This document shows positions 1 through 6,003 of a stretch of DNA of 12,962 nt, piece after piece. The first letter of the stretch is position 1; each line of letters begins with the position of its first letter. A program made the position numbers and the translations under genes. This DNA is from Pseudomonadota bacterium. Lineage in GTDB: Bacteria > Pseudomonadota > Alphaproteobacteria > Acetobacterales > Acetobacteraceae. The stretch covers positions 1 through 12,962 of the forward strand of contig JAJZHU010000033.1 in assembly GCA_021798375.1 (NCBI GenBank), given 5' to 3'. Below the pieces are notes generated by a model. The model ran no database searches, was not told the origin of the DNA, and saw only the letters and a program-made list of their open reading frames with translations.

Positions 1-741
1 GCTTGCCTCACCCGCGGTGTAAGGGCCGTTATCGATCAGCGCGTTGATCTGTGCTTGCTGCAAATGCCGCCCATCGGCGATGGCGCCTGTCAGAGTGGCG
101 TAAAAATCGCTCAGCATCTCGGTATAGGCGGCGCGATCCGAAGCCTGCAGGCCGGTATCGGTAAGCTGGCTGGCGGCAGTCTTGAACTGGCCGCGCCGTT
201 CGAACGCGGGCACTATGCCCAGCTTGTCCAAGGCGCCGCGAAAAAATGGAATCTCGGCGGCGATACCGGTCAACGCCAGACTGCCACCGGGTTGCAACCA
301 GATTTCATCGCAAGCAGAAGCCAGATAATAAGGCCGCGTGCCGCCCGACAGATCGCCATAGGAAGCACCGAAGGCAAGCGCGAATTTGCCGTGTTGGCGC
401 AACCGCAAGATGGCGTCACGCAGATTTTCCGATTGCGCCAGCCCCAATTGATTGCCGCCCAGGCGAAACACCACGCCCTTGATGCGCGAATCCCCCGCGG
501 CATGATCGAGCGCCAGCAGAATGTGATCGAACGACAGCGGTTTGGTCGAGCGAAGATTAAACGGACTGGCCTCTGCTTCGCTGACCGGCCGGTCCAGATC
601 GAAACGCAGCACATTGTTATTGCCATGCAGCCCCGGTCCGGGCGTCTTGTGCAGCGCCACCCCCACCGCCAGGAAAATCAGCAGAAAAAACAGAACGGTC
701 AGGCCGCCGATGTAGGCAAGCACGCCGGTGAAAAATTTCAT
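1..741 (-). CDS. sppA: Signal peptide peptidase SppA, long (67K) type, N-terminal part (runs off the window)
   Basis: Membrane-bound serine protease that degrades cleaved signal peptides in the inner membrane. The reading frame is open from the ATG at 741 to base 1 (247 codons), so the C-terminal part is outside. Residues about 5-30 form one N-terminal transmembrane anchor, followed by a periplasmic domain. The segment GIVPAFERRGQFKTAASQL (from about residue 175) matches the region around the catalytic lysine of E. coli SppA. The lysine here is Lys187. In long-form enzymes the catalytic serine lies in the second half, which is not visible, so activity cannot be judged. GAGGG on the minus strand about 9 bases before the ATG supports the start. 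metF ends 63 bases upstream on the same strand, so the two may be cotranscribed, although the gap holds a Fur-box-like site. Family assignment is good; completeness is unknown. Confidence 0.85.
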   Translation of the reverse strand, partial: MKFFTGVLAYIGGLTVLFFLLIFLAVGVALHKTPGPGLHGNNNVLRFDLDRPVSEAEASPFNLRSTKPLSFDHILLALDHAAGDSRIKGVVFRLGGNQLGLAQSENLRDAILRLRQHGKFALAFGASYGDLSGGTRPYYLASACDEIWLQPGGSLALTGIAAEIPFFRGALDKLGIVPAFERRGQFKTAASQLTDTGLQASDRAAYTEMLSDFYATLTGAIADGRHLQQAQINALIDNGPYTAGEAS

Positions 742-754
742 GCTGACCGCCCTC

Positions 755-769
755 TGATAATGATTATTC
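755..769. promoter_or_regulatory. Fur-box-like AT-rich dyad between metF and sppA
   Basis: TGATAATGATTATTC reads as a 7-1-7 dyad and agrees with the classical Fur half-site pattern TGATAAT-N-ATTATCA at 13 of 15 positions. The core ATAAT-G-ATTAT is a perfect palindrome. It lies 14 bases upstream of the sppA ATG, inside the 63-base gap after metF, and is far more AT-rich than its surroundings. The match is seen in the sequence. Control by Fur, or by the related alphaproteobacterial regulators Mur or Irr, is inference. It could simply be the AT-rich -10 region of an sppA promoter. Confidence 0.35.
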
Positions 770-804
770 CCGCCAGGCGCCCCAGGACGCGTGCCTCGTC
801 GCCA

Positions 805-1740
805 TTATGGCACGCCGGGCCGGGCCCGCACACCCAACACTTGCGCGATCGCATAGGTCAGATCGGCCCGATTGAGCGTGTAGAAATGAAATTCATCCAC
901 CCCGTTGGCCTGCAACAACCGCACCTGCTCGGCGGCGACGATGGCGCCCAACAAGCGGCGGGTCTCCACGTCATCCTCGGTGCCTTCAAACAAGGACGAC
1001 AGAAACCGGGGCACCTGGGTGCCGCAAGCCGCGCTGAATTTCGCGGCCTGGGTGAAATTGGTCACCGGCATGATCCCCGGCACGATCGGGGCCTTGATGC
1101 CGGCCGCCAGGGCCCGGTCGATAAATCCCAGATACAGGTTGGTGTCGAAAAAATATTGGGTGATCGCCCGCGTCGCTCCGGCATCCAATTTGCGTTTCAG
1201 ATTGTCCAGATCCGCTGCGGGGGAGGCGGCCTCGGGGTGCGTTTCGGGATAGGCCGCCACCGTGATCTCGAAATCGGCGATCGCCTTCAGCCCGGCCACC
1301 AGATCGGCGGCATAATGATAGCCGTCCGGATGCGGCCAATATCGTGTGCCGGGCGGCGGATCGCCACGCAGCGCCACAATGTGGCGCACGCCTGCGTCCC
1401 AATAACGCCGCGCCACGTCGTCCACCTCGCCGCGGCTGGCGCCCACACAGGTCAGATGGGCGGCGGGGGTCAGCGATGTTTCACTAACGATGCGGGCCAC
1501 CACGGCGTGGGTGCGCTCGTGCGTGCTGCCGCCCGCGCCGTAAGTAACCGAAACAAAATGCGGCGCCAGCACTTCGAGCCGGCGGATGCAGTGCCATAAT
1601 TGCCGCTCCAGCGCCTCGGTGCTGGGCGGAAAAAACTCGAACGACAATTGCGGGGCGGGAAGGCTGACCAGGTCCGGCAAGCCCGCCAAGCGGGGAGCGG
1701 TCAGCCATCGCTGCAGCGTGTGTTTTGAAGATTTCGGCAT
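805..1740 (-). CDS. metF: 5,10-methylenetetrahydrofolate reductase
   Basis: FAD enzyme that reduces 5,10-methylene-THF to 5-methyl-THF, the methyl donor for methionine synthase; cytosolic. From the ATG at 1740 the protein has 311 residues and aligns along its length with E. coli MetF. SFEFFPP (33-39) carries the catalytic glutamate (Glu35, E. coli Glu28). FVSVTYGAGG follows near 62-71, HLTCVGA near 95-101, and LRGDPPPG (124-131) carries the flavin-tuning aspartate (Asp127, E. coli Asp120). AITQYFFD and FHFYTLNRA complete the family pattern. The frame is open further upstream to an ATG at 1755 and a TTG at 1779. I chose 1740 because the distance to SFEFF then fits the family and a GGA lies about 10 bases before it. 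The stop is 63 bases before sppA. Together with ahcY in this window it serves the methionine/SAM cycle. Confidence 0.95.
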   Translation of the reverse strand: MPKSSKHTLQRWLTAPRLAGLPDLVSLPAPQLSFEFFPPSTEALERQLWHCIRRLEVLAPHFVSVTYGAGGSTHERTHAVVARIVSETSLTPAAHLTCVGASRGEVDDVARRYWDAGVRHIVALRGDPPPGTRYWPHPDGYHYAADLVAGLKAIADFEITVAAYPETHPEAASPAADLDNLKRKLDAGATRAITQYFFDTNLYLGFIDRALAAGIKAPIVPGIMPVTNFTQAAKFSAACGTQVPRFLSSLFEGTEDDVETRRLLGAIVAAEQVRLLQANGVDEFHFYTLNRADLTYAIAQVLGVRARPGVP

Positions 1741-2025
1741 GATGCGGCGATCCATGACGCGATGATTGCGCGCTTGCAAGTCCCTATTTGCGGCACAGCT
1801 GTGTAATAAGTAGGCTTGCCAGCGCGGCGTGCGAGCCTCAGGTAAGATGCGTTCCCAAGGCGGCGCTAATGCTTCTTTGTGATTCGATGATAGATTTGTA
1901 GAGTGCGGGGCGTGTTGCGGTGCAATGATCTCGTGCTAGATATTACGCTTGGTTGTCTGCGGCCATCGCCCGGCCGCTGTGGAAATGTGTGTAGATCGCC
2001 CGCCATGGGCAGATTGGGGGATAGA
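1741..2025. other. Divergent intergenic region between metF and mlaA
   Basis: About 285 bases separating metF (leftward) from mlaA (rightward), so it should hold promoters for both. A perfect 10-base palindrome, CACAGCTGTG, lies at 1794-1803, 54 bases upstream of the metF start. A sigma70-like promoter candidate facing mlaA is at 1915-1942. Reading frames through the region are open but rich in Arg, Cys and rare patterns and match no family, so I see no gene here. No SAM-type riboswitch upstream of metF was recognised by eye. Confidence 0.6.
1915..1942 (+). promoter_or_regulatory. Candidate sigma70-type promoter for mlaA-mlaC
   Basis: TTGCGG at 1915-1920, a 16-base spacer, then TAGATA at 1937-1942. 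Both hexamers are four-of-six matches to the consensus and the segment is AT-richer than its surroundings. It would give a 5' leader of roughly 75-90 bases before mlaA. This is by-eye recognition only. Confidence 0.3.
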
Positions 2026-2799
2026 GTGACGTCATCTGCGATGCCGGGAGAAGCCAGGCGCTGGTTTCTTCCCACTTTGATGAGCGTGTTGTTGGCCGGC
2101 GCGTTTTTCCTGACCGGTTGCGCCACCAAACCCACCGACCCAGATGATCTGGCGGCCTACAACGAGGCCGACGATCCCGCCGAACCGACCAACCGCGTGA
2201 TTTATAAAATCAACGATACCCTCGATACCTACGCGATGCGCCCGCTGGCGGAAGGCTATCGCGCCATCACCCCGCAACATCTGGTGCGTGAGCCGATTCA
2301 CCGTTTGCTCGTCAACGCGGAAAGCCCGGTACTGTTCGGCAACGACCTGCTACAGGGCAAACCCCGCCGCGCCGCCGCCACCTTCTGGCGCTTCGTGGTC
2401 AATAGCACGCTGGGTCTTGGCGGCCTGTTCGATGTGGCGGCAAAAGCCGGGGTAAAAGCGCATGATGCGGATTTTGGCGAAACTCTGGCCCTGTGGGGCG
2501 TTCCCGATGGCCCGTTCGTTGAACTGCCCGTCTACGGTCCCAGCAATCCGCGCGATGCGATTGGCCGCTGCGTCGATTTCGCCATGGACCCGCTGACCTG
2601 GATCGGCAACGGGGCGGCCTACACCGACGCCCGCTGGGTCCGCGGCGGCGTGACCGGACTTGATCAACGCGAACGGATGCTCGATACGATGGACGCCATT
2701 AAAAAGACATCTCTTGACCCTTATGCAACCATTCGCAGTCTATATCGTCAGAACCGGGACAGCAGCATCGACGCGTTGCGCGGTCACGACGACCCGTAA
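2026..2799 (+). CDS. mlaA: MlaA/VacJ family outer-membrane lipoprotein
   Basis: Outer-membrane component of the Mla system, which removes misplaced phospholipids from the outer leaflet and passes them to MlaC. The N-terminus has a positively charged stretch (EARRW), a hydrophobic core and the lipobox FLTGC. The lipidated cysteine is residue 27 if counted from the ATG at 2041. VacJ signatures follow: DDPAEPTNRVIYKIND, FVVNSTLGLGGLFDVA, DFGETLALWGVPDGPFVELP and GPSNPRDAIG. I place the start at the GTG at 2026 because GGGGGA lies 4-5 bases before it. The ATG at 2041 gives a 252-residue protein with a cleaner signal peptide but no good Shine-Dalgarno. Further upstream starts are unlikely. mlaC follows after 53 bases. 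The mlaFED transporter genes are not in this window, so they must lie elsewhere. Confidence 0.93.
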   Translation: MTSSAMPGEARRWFLPTLMSVLLAGAFFLTGCATKPTDPDDLAAYNEADDPAEPTNRVIYKINDTLDTYAMRPLAEGYRAITPQHLVREPIHRLLVNAESPVLFGNDLLQGKPRRAAATFWRFVVNSTLGLGGLFDVAAKAGVKAHDADFGETLALWGVPDGPFVELPVYGPSNPRDAIGRCVDFAMDPLTWIGNGAAYTDARWVRGGVTGLDQRERMLDTMDAIKKTSLDPYATIRSLYRQNRDSSIDALRGHDDP

Positions 2800-2852
2800 G
2801 ACTTCGGCGCGCTCCCAAGACTTGATCAACACACGGAAAACGGAACCGATAT

Positions 2853-3512
2853 ATGTTTGAGATCCCAAAGCTTGAAGTGCGGAAAATTGCGGCCATGCCT
2901 CGTCGCGGCGTGTTTGCCTTGGCAATGACAGCGGTGCTGGCGGTGGGAATGATGGCGGGGAGCGCTGCGCGAGCCCAAACGGTGCCCAGCAGCCAGGCCA
3001 TCGATTTCATCACCAAAGCGGGCAATCAATTGGTGGCGGTAATCAATCAAGGGGCGGATTCCCCCGCCCGGCGTCAGGCATTGCAGGCGATTGTCAATCG
3101 CGACGTCGATATATCCGGGGTGGCGAAATTCTGCCTCGGACGCTTCTGGCGCACGGCCACGCCGGCCCAGCAACAGGATTACGTCAATGTGTTCCATGCG
3201 GTGATGATGCGCAGCCTGACCGCCAATCTGGGCGATTATCAGGGCGTGACCTTCACCGTGGGCCAGACGCTGCCGCGCAGCGACGGCGGCGTGGCGGTGC
3301 AAACCGTGTTGACCCGCCCCAACAACGCCCCGAACAACGTGCAATGGGTGGTGATCAACGTCGGTGGCGCGCTGAAAGTAGGCGATGTGATCGTCGAGGG
3401 CACTTCGATGAAACTCACCAAACGCAACGAATATGCCTCTTACCTGCAAAACAACGGCAATGATTTGAATGCGTTGATCGCGGCGTTAAAGGCGCAATCG
3501 GCCGGCAGTTGA
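2853..3512 (+). CDS. mlaC: MlaC/Ttg2D family periplasmic phospholipid-binding protein
   Basis: Soluble periplasmic carrier that ferries phospholipid between MlaA at the outer membrane and the inner-membrane MlaFEDB complex. The 219-residue product has an N-terminal signal peptide (hydrophobic about residues 19-35) with a likely cut after ARA (39-41). Family features include GVAKFCLGRFWRTATPAQQQ, the region around VGDVIVEGTSMKL and the C-terminal helix NEYASYLQNNGNDLNALI. An internal ATG at 2895 would give a more typical 27-residue signal peptide starting MPRRG. Both ATGs have a GGAA-type site 8-9 bases upstream, so the start is uncertain. The gene lies 53 bases after mlaA, and no terminator is visible between them. 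ahcY follows after 91 bases and has a palindromic AT-rich leader of its own. Confidence 0.92.
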   Translation: MFEIPKLEVRKIAAMPRRGVFALAMTAVLAVGMMAGSAARAQTVPSSQAIDFITKAGNQLVAVINQGADSPARRQALQAIVNRDVDISGVAKFCLGRFWRTATPAQQQDYVNVFHAVMMRSLTANLGDYQGVTFTVGQTLPRSDGGVAVQTVLTRPNNAPNNVQWVVINVGGALKVGDVIVEGTSMKLTKRNEYASYLQNNGNDLNALIAALKAQSAGS

Positions 3513-3549
3513 GGCCCGCGCCCTCCACTGCCGCCCCGCCAACCTTGCA

Positions 3550-3563
3550 GATATAAATATATC
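3550..3563. promoter_or_regulatory. AT-rich palindrome upstream of ahcY (operator or -10 region candidate)
   Basis: GATATA-AA-TATATC is a dyad with perfect 6-base arms. It is overlapped on the right by a second, imperfect dyad, ATATATCGTTATAT at 3557-3570. It is the only strongly AT-rich patch in the gap between mlaC and ahcY. It contains TATAAA and TATATC hexamers that could serve as a -10 box, with TTGCAG at 3545-3550 nearby. The overlapping dyads would suit an ArsR-type regulator. SahR-type ArsR proteins are known to control SAM-cycle genes including ahcY in Proteobacteria, but that link here is inference. Confidence 0.4.
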
Positions 3564-3567
3564 GTTA

Positions 3568-3606
3568 TATGAGGGGCTCCAGCAGACATAGCAGGAGCCC
3601 CACATG
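3568..3606 (+). promoter_or_regulatory. Hairpin sequestering the ahcY ribosome-binding site and start codon
   Basis: GGGGCTCC (3573-3580) and GGAGCCCC (3594-3601) are perfect 8-base complements around a 13-base loop (AGCAGACATAGCA). The right arm contains AGGAG, the Shine-Dalgarno 6 bases before the ATG at 3604. Beyond one A-A mismatch the stem continues with G3571-C3603, T3570-A3604, A3569-T3605 and a T-G wobble, so the start codon pairs too. The loop is flanked by a direct AGCA repeat. The geometry suggests control of translation initiation. Whether it senses a ligand, temperature or protein is unknown. It does not match the SAH, SAM-II or SAM/SAH riboswitches as I know them. Confidence 0.55.
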
Positions 3607-4911
3607 ACCGCGTCCATCAGCTTTTCCGATTTCAAGGTAAAAGATCCGTCTCTCGCTTCATGGGGGCGCAAAGAGATCAAGATCGCCGAAGGCGAAATGC
3701 CCGGCCTGATGGCGTTGCGGGCCGAATATGGCGCGTCACAGCCGCTCAAGGGCGCGCGCGTCGCCGGTTGCCTGCACATGACCATCCAAACCGCCGTGCT
3801 GATCGAAACGCTGATCGCCCTGGGCGCCTCGGTGCGCTGGTCGTCGTGCAATATTTTCTCGACCCAGGATCACGCGGCGGCGGCCATCGCGGCGGCCGGA
3901 ATCCCGGTGTTCGCCTGGAAAGGCCTGAACGAGGAAGAATTCTGGTGGTGCATCGAGCAAACCGTGCGCGGCCCGGACGGCTGGACTCCCAACATGATCC
4001 TCGATGACGGCGGCGATCTGACCGTGTTGATGCACGATAAATACCCCGCAATGCTGAAAGACGTGCGCGGCATTTCCGAAGAAACCACCACCGGCGTGCA
4101 TCGTCTGCGCGATATGGCGCGCGACGGCAAATTGCTGGTTCCGGCCATCAACGTGAACGACAGCGTGACCAAATCGAAATTCGACAATCTCTATGGCTGC
4201 CGTGAAAGCCTGGTCGACGGGATTCGCCGCGGCACCGATGTGATGATGGCGGGCAAAATCGCCGTGGTTGCCGGATTCGGCGACGTGGGCAAGGGCTCTT
4301 CGGCGTCTTTGCGCAACGCCGGTTGCCGCGTGCTGATCACCGAAATCGATCCGATCTGCGCCTTGCAGGCGGCGATGGAGGGCTATGAAGTCGTCACCAT
4401 GGACAATGCGGCGCCGCGCGGCGATATTTTCGTCACCGCCACCGGCAATATCGACGTCATCACGCTCGACCACATGCGGGCGATGAAATCGGGCGCCATC
4501 GTGTGCAACATCGGGCATTTCGACTCGGAAATCCAAATCGGCGCGCTGCGCAACTTCACCTGGGAAAATGTGAAGCCGCAGGTCGATGAAATCGTCTTTC
4601 CCGATGGCAAGCGCCTGATCGTGCTCAGCGAAGGCCGCCTGGTCAATTTGGGCAACGCCACCGGCCACCCCAGCTTTGTGATGTCGGCCAGCTTCACAAA
4701 CCAGGTGTTGGCGCAAATCGAATTGTGGAACGCGACACCGGGCACCTATCAGCTTGAGGTCTACACGCTGCCCAAGCGATTGGATGAAAAAGTGGCCCAA
4801 CTGCATCTGGCGAAAGTTGGCGCGCAATTGACCAAACTGAGCGAAAAACAGGCTGAATACATCGGAGTCGCGGCAAGCGGTCCATTCAAGCACGACCTGT
4901 ATCGCTACTGA
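3604..4911 (+). CDS. ahcY: S-adenosylhomocysteine hydrolase (adenosylhomocysteinase)
   Basis: NAD-dependent cytosolic enzyme that splits S-adenosylhomocysteine into adenosine and homocysteine, relieving product inhibition of methyltransferases. The 435-residue protein is close in length to the human enzyme (432) and lacks the roughly 40-residue insertion common in many bacterial versions. Visible active-site elements are HMT (His58), ILDDGGD (Asp135), GISEETTTG (Glu160) and SVTKSKFDNLYG (Lys190, Asp194, Asn195). The NAD-binding GFGDVG lies at 224-229 and the protein ends in the conserved YRY. The start is fixed by AGGAG 6 bases upstream, which is held in a hairpin. ahcY follows mlaC by 91 bases and may be partly cotranscribed with it, although the AT-rich palindrome upstream suggests its own promoter. 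A terminator-like hairpin follows. Confidence 0.98.
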   Translation: MTASISFSDFKVKDPSLASWGRKEIKIAEGEMPGLMALRAEYGASQPLKGARVAGCLHMTIQTAVLIETLIALGASVRWSSCNIFSTQDHAAAAIAAAGIPVFAWKGLNEEEFWWCIEQTVRGPDGWTPNMILDDGGDLTVLMHDKYPAMLKDVRGISEETTTGVHRLRDMARDGKLLVPAINVNDSVTKSKFDNLYGCRESLVDGIRRGTDVMMAGKIAVVAGFGDVGKGSSASLRNAGCRVLITEIDPICALQAAMEGYEVVTMDNAAPRGDIFVTATGNIDVITLDHMRAMKSGAIVCNIGHFDSEIQIGALRNFTWENVKPQVDEIVFPDGKRLIVLSEGRLVNLGNATGHPSFVMSASFTNQVLAQIELWNATPGTYQLEVYTLPKRLDEKVAQLHLAKVGAQLTKLSEKQAEYIGVAASGPFKHDLYRY

Positions 4912-4940
4912 ACTGAACGGCAATTCATGAACAAGGCATC

Positions 4941-4985
4941 GAAGCCCTGGGGAAAGGGTTAATAAACCGGGACTTCTGCCTTTTT
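4941..4985 (+). terminator. Likely intrinsic terminator of ahcY
   Basis: GAAGCCCTGG (4941-4950) pairs with CCGGGACTTC (4967-4976), with one C-A mismatch and one U-G wobble. The run TTTTT follows at 4981-4985 after TGCC. The hairpin starts 30 bases after the ahcY stop. The 16-base loop and the 4-base gap before the T run make it weaker than a textbook terminator. Confidence 0.45.
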
Positions 4986-5008
4986 CTGATTTGTAAAGTT
5001 TTATGTAG

Positions 5009-5037
5009 TTGGCACAAACCGGCTTGCTGGATGTTAT
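5009..5037 (+). promoter_or_regulatory. Candidate sigma70-type promoter for the small Ala/Lys-rich gene
   Basis: TTGGCA at 5009-5014, a 17-base spacer, then TGTTAT at 5032-5037. Spacing is ideal and both hexamers are near consensus. It lies downstream of the ahcY terminator and would give a leader of about 70 bases before the ATG at 5116. This makes the small gene a separate transcription unit bounded by the terminator at 5376-5407. Confidence 0.45.
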
Positions 5038-5115
5038 TTCTTGGCTCACATATCGCGCAGTCAATCCCAGCGATCATTGCTCGGATTCGCACCAATTATT
5101 TCGCGGAGATGATCC

Positions 5116-5349
5116 ATGCGTGCCGTTCTTAAAACTTCTGCTCTCGCGTTGGCTCTGATGATGCCGGCCCTCGCTATCGCCGCCACCCCGGCGGCTGCTC
5201 CTGCTGCAACCACGGCTCCCGCCAAGGCTGCCGTGAAGGCGAAGGCCACTGCTGTAAAGCATCACAAGGCCGCTGTTGCACCTAAGGCCGCCGCCACCAA
5301 GGCTGCGACGCACAAGGCTGCGGCCCCGAAGGCGAAGACCGCTGGCTAA
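5116..5349 (+). CDS. Small secreted Ala/Lys/His-rich basic protein (Asr-like composition)
   Basis: A 77-residue product with a clear signal peptide (MRAVLKTSALALALMMPALA) and a likely cut after AIA (20-22). The mature part of about 55 residues is almost entirely Ala, Lys, Pro, Thr, Val and His, with ten lysines, three histidines (HH at 49-50) and no Asp or Glu anywhere. It has no fold signature and is probably disordered. The start is supported by GGAG 8 bases upstream. The gene has its own promoter candidate and a strong terminator. Its alanine codons lean to GCT and GCC rather than the GCG/GCC of its neighbours, which fits high expression. Composition and secretion recall the enterobacterial acid-shock protein Asr. 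Alternatives are a generic low-complexity envelope or DNA-binding peptide. That it is a real gene is likely; its function is unknown. Confidence 0.75.
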   Translation: MRAVLKTSALALALMMPALAIAATPAAAPAATTAPAKAAVKAKATAVKHHKAAVAPKAAATKAATHKAAAPKAKTAG

Positions 5350-5375
5350 TCCAGCGCGTTCTCGATGAATGCGAG

Positions 5376-5407
5376 AAACCCGCAGGCGCAAGTCTGCGGG
5401 TTTTTTT
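5376..5407 (+). terminator. Strong rho-independent terminator
   Basis: AAACCCGCAG (5376-5385) and CTGCGGGTTT (5394-5403) form a perfect 10-base stem with an 8-base loop. An unbroken run of seven T's follows (5401-5407). It ends the small Ala/Lys-rich gene. The converging PduO-type gene stops at 5427 on the other strand. Read in that direction the hairpin is followed only by three T's, so it would be a weak terminator there. Confidence 0.92.
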
Positions 5408-5426
5408 GTAATCTACCGGCTATGAA

Positions 5427-5981
5427 CTACTGGCCGGGCACCCACAGCACATCGCCGCGGCCCTGATCATTCATCGCCCGGCCCAGCACGAACATCAAAT
5501 CCGACAAGCGGTTGAGCGTGCGGATCGCCAGAGGGTTGATCTCCTCGTTTTCGGCCAAGGCGCAAGCCAGACGCTCGGCGCGGCGAACCAGGGTGCGCGC
5601 CATGTGACAATGCGCCGCCGCCACACTGCCGCCCGGCAAAACAAAGCTGGTGAGCGGGGCGATGTCCTTGTTCAGCGCCGCGATGGTCGATTCGTAGCGC
5701 AGCAAGGCCGCGTCGGTCAGACGTTTTCCGTCCGTGCCGGGCTTGCACATATCGGCCCCCAGATCGAACAGGTCATTCTGCACCGAGGCCACGATCTGGC
5801 GCGACTCACCCTCCAGATACAGCATCAGGATCCCCAACGAGGCATTGGCTTCGTCGATCGCGCCCAGTAATTCGATGCGCGGCGCGTGCTTGGACAAACG
5901 GCTGCCGTCGCCAAGCGATGTTTTACCGCCGTCGCCGCCGCGCGTCACGATTCGATCAATGCGCATCACCCGATTCCCCAT
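5427..5981 (-). CDS. pduO: PduO-type ATP:cob(I)alamin adenosyltransferase
   Basis: Transfers the adenosyl group of ATP to cob(I)alamin to make adenosylcobalamin; cytosolic trimer in this family. The 184-residue protein shows the ATP-binding N-terminal motif TRGGDGGKTSLGDGSR (13-28), then AIDEANASLG (41-50), DLFDLGAD (70-77), LVRRAERL (131-138) and LNRLSDLMF (156-164). The start at 5981 is chosen because MGNR is a common N-terminus in this family, although no good ribosome site is visible there. An in-frame ATG at 5966 has GGGGAA 7 bases upstream and is the alternative. Reading frames extending further upstream overlap the TonB-like gene and are noise. It lies 22 bases after the TonB-like gene and is last in a leftward six-gene run. 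No cobalamin riboswitch was recognised upstream. Confidence 0.93.
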   Translation of the reverse strand: MGNRVMRIDRIVTRGGDGGKTSLGDGSRLSKHAPRIELLGAIDEANASLGILMLYLEGESRQIVASVQNDLFDLGADMCKPGTDGKRLTDAALLRYESTIAALNKDIAPLTSFVLPGGSVAAAHCHMARTLVRRAERLACALAENEEINPLAIRTLNRLSDLMFVLGRAMNDQGRGDVLWVPGQ

Positions 5982-6003
5982 GATTGGATATTTGCCGCAC
6001 AGT

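Noticed and set aside
55..1599. 514-codon open frame on the plus strand
   Set aside because: It runs antisense to sppA and metF, which have clear family motifs. Its translation is Arg/His/Gln-rich with no domain and reflects high GC at third positions of the true genes.
1866..2135. 89-codon minus-strand open frame in the metF-mlaA gap
   Set aside because: It overlaps the mlaA signal peptide antisense and has no recognisable motif and no convincing start.
3513..3603. Known SAH or SAM riboswitch before ahcY
   Set aside because: The hairpin is too short and lacks the conserved internal sequences of the SAH and SAM-II classes. The loop does not resemble the SAM/SAH class either, so I report it only as a hairpin.
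3736..5064. 442-codon minus-strand open frame opposite ahcY
   Set aside because: ahcY is unambiguous and conserved along its full length; the antisense frame has no family features.
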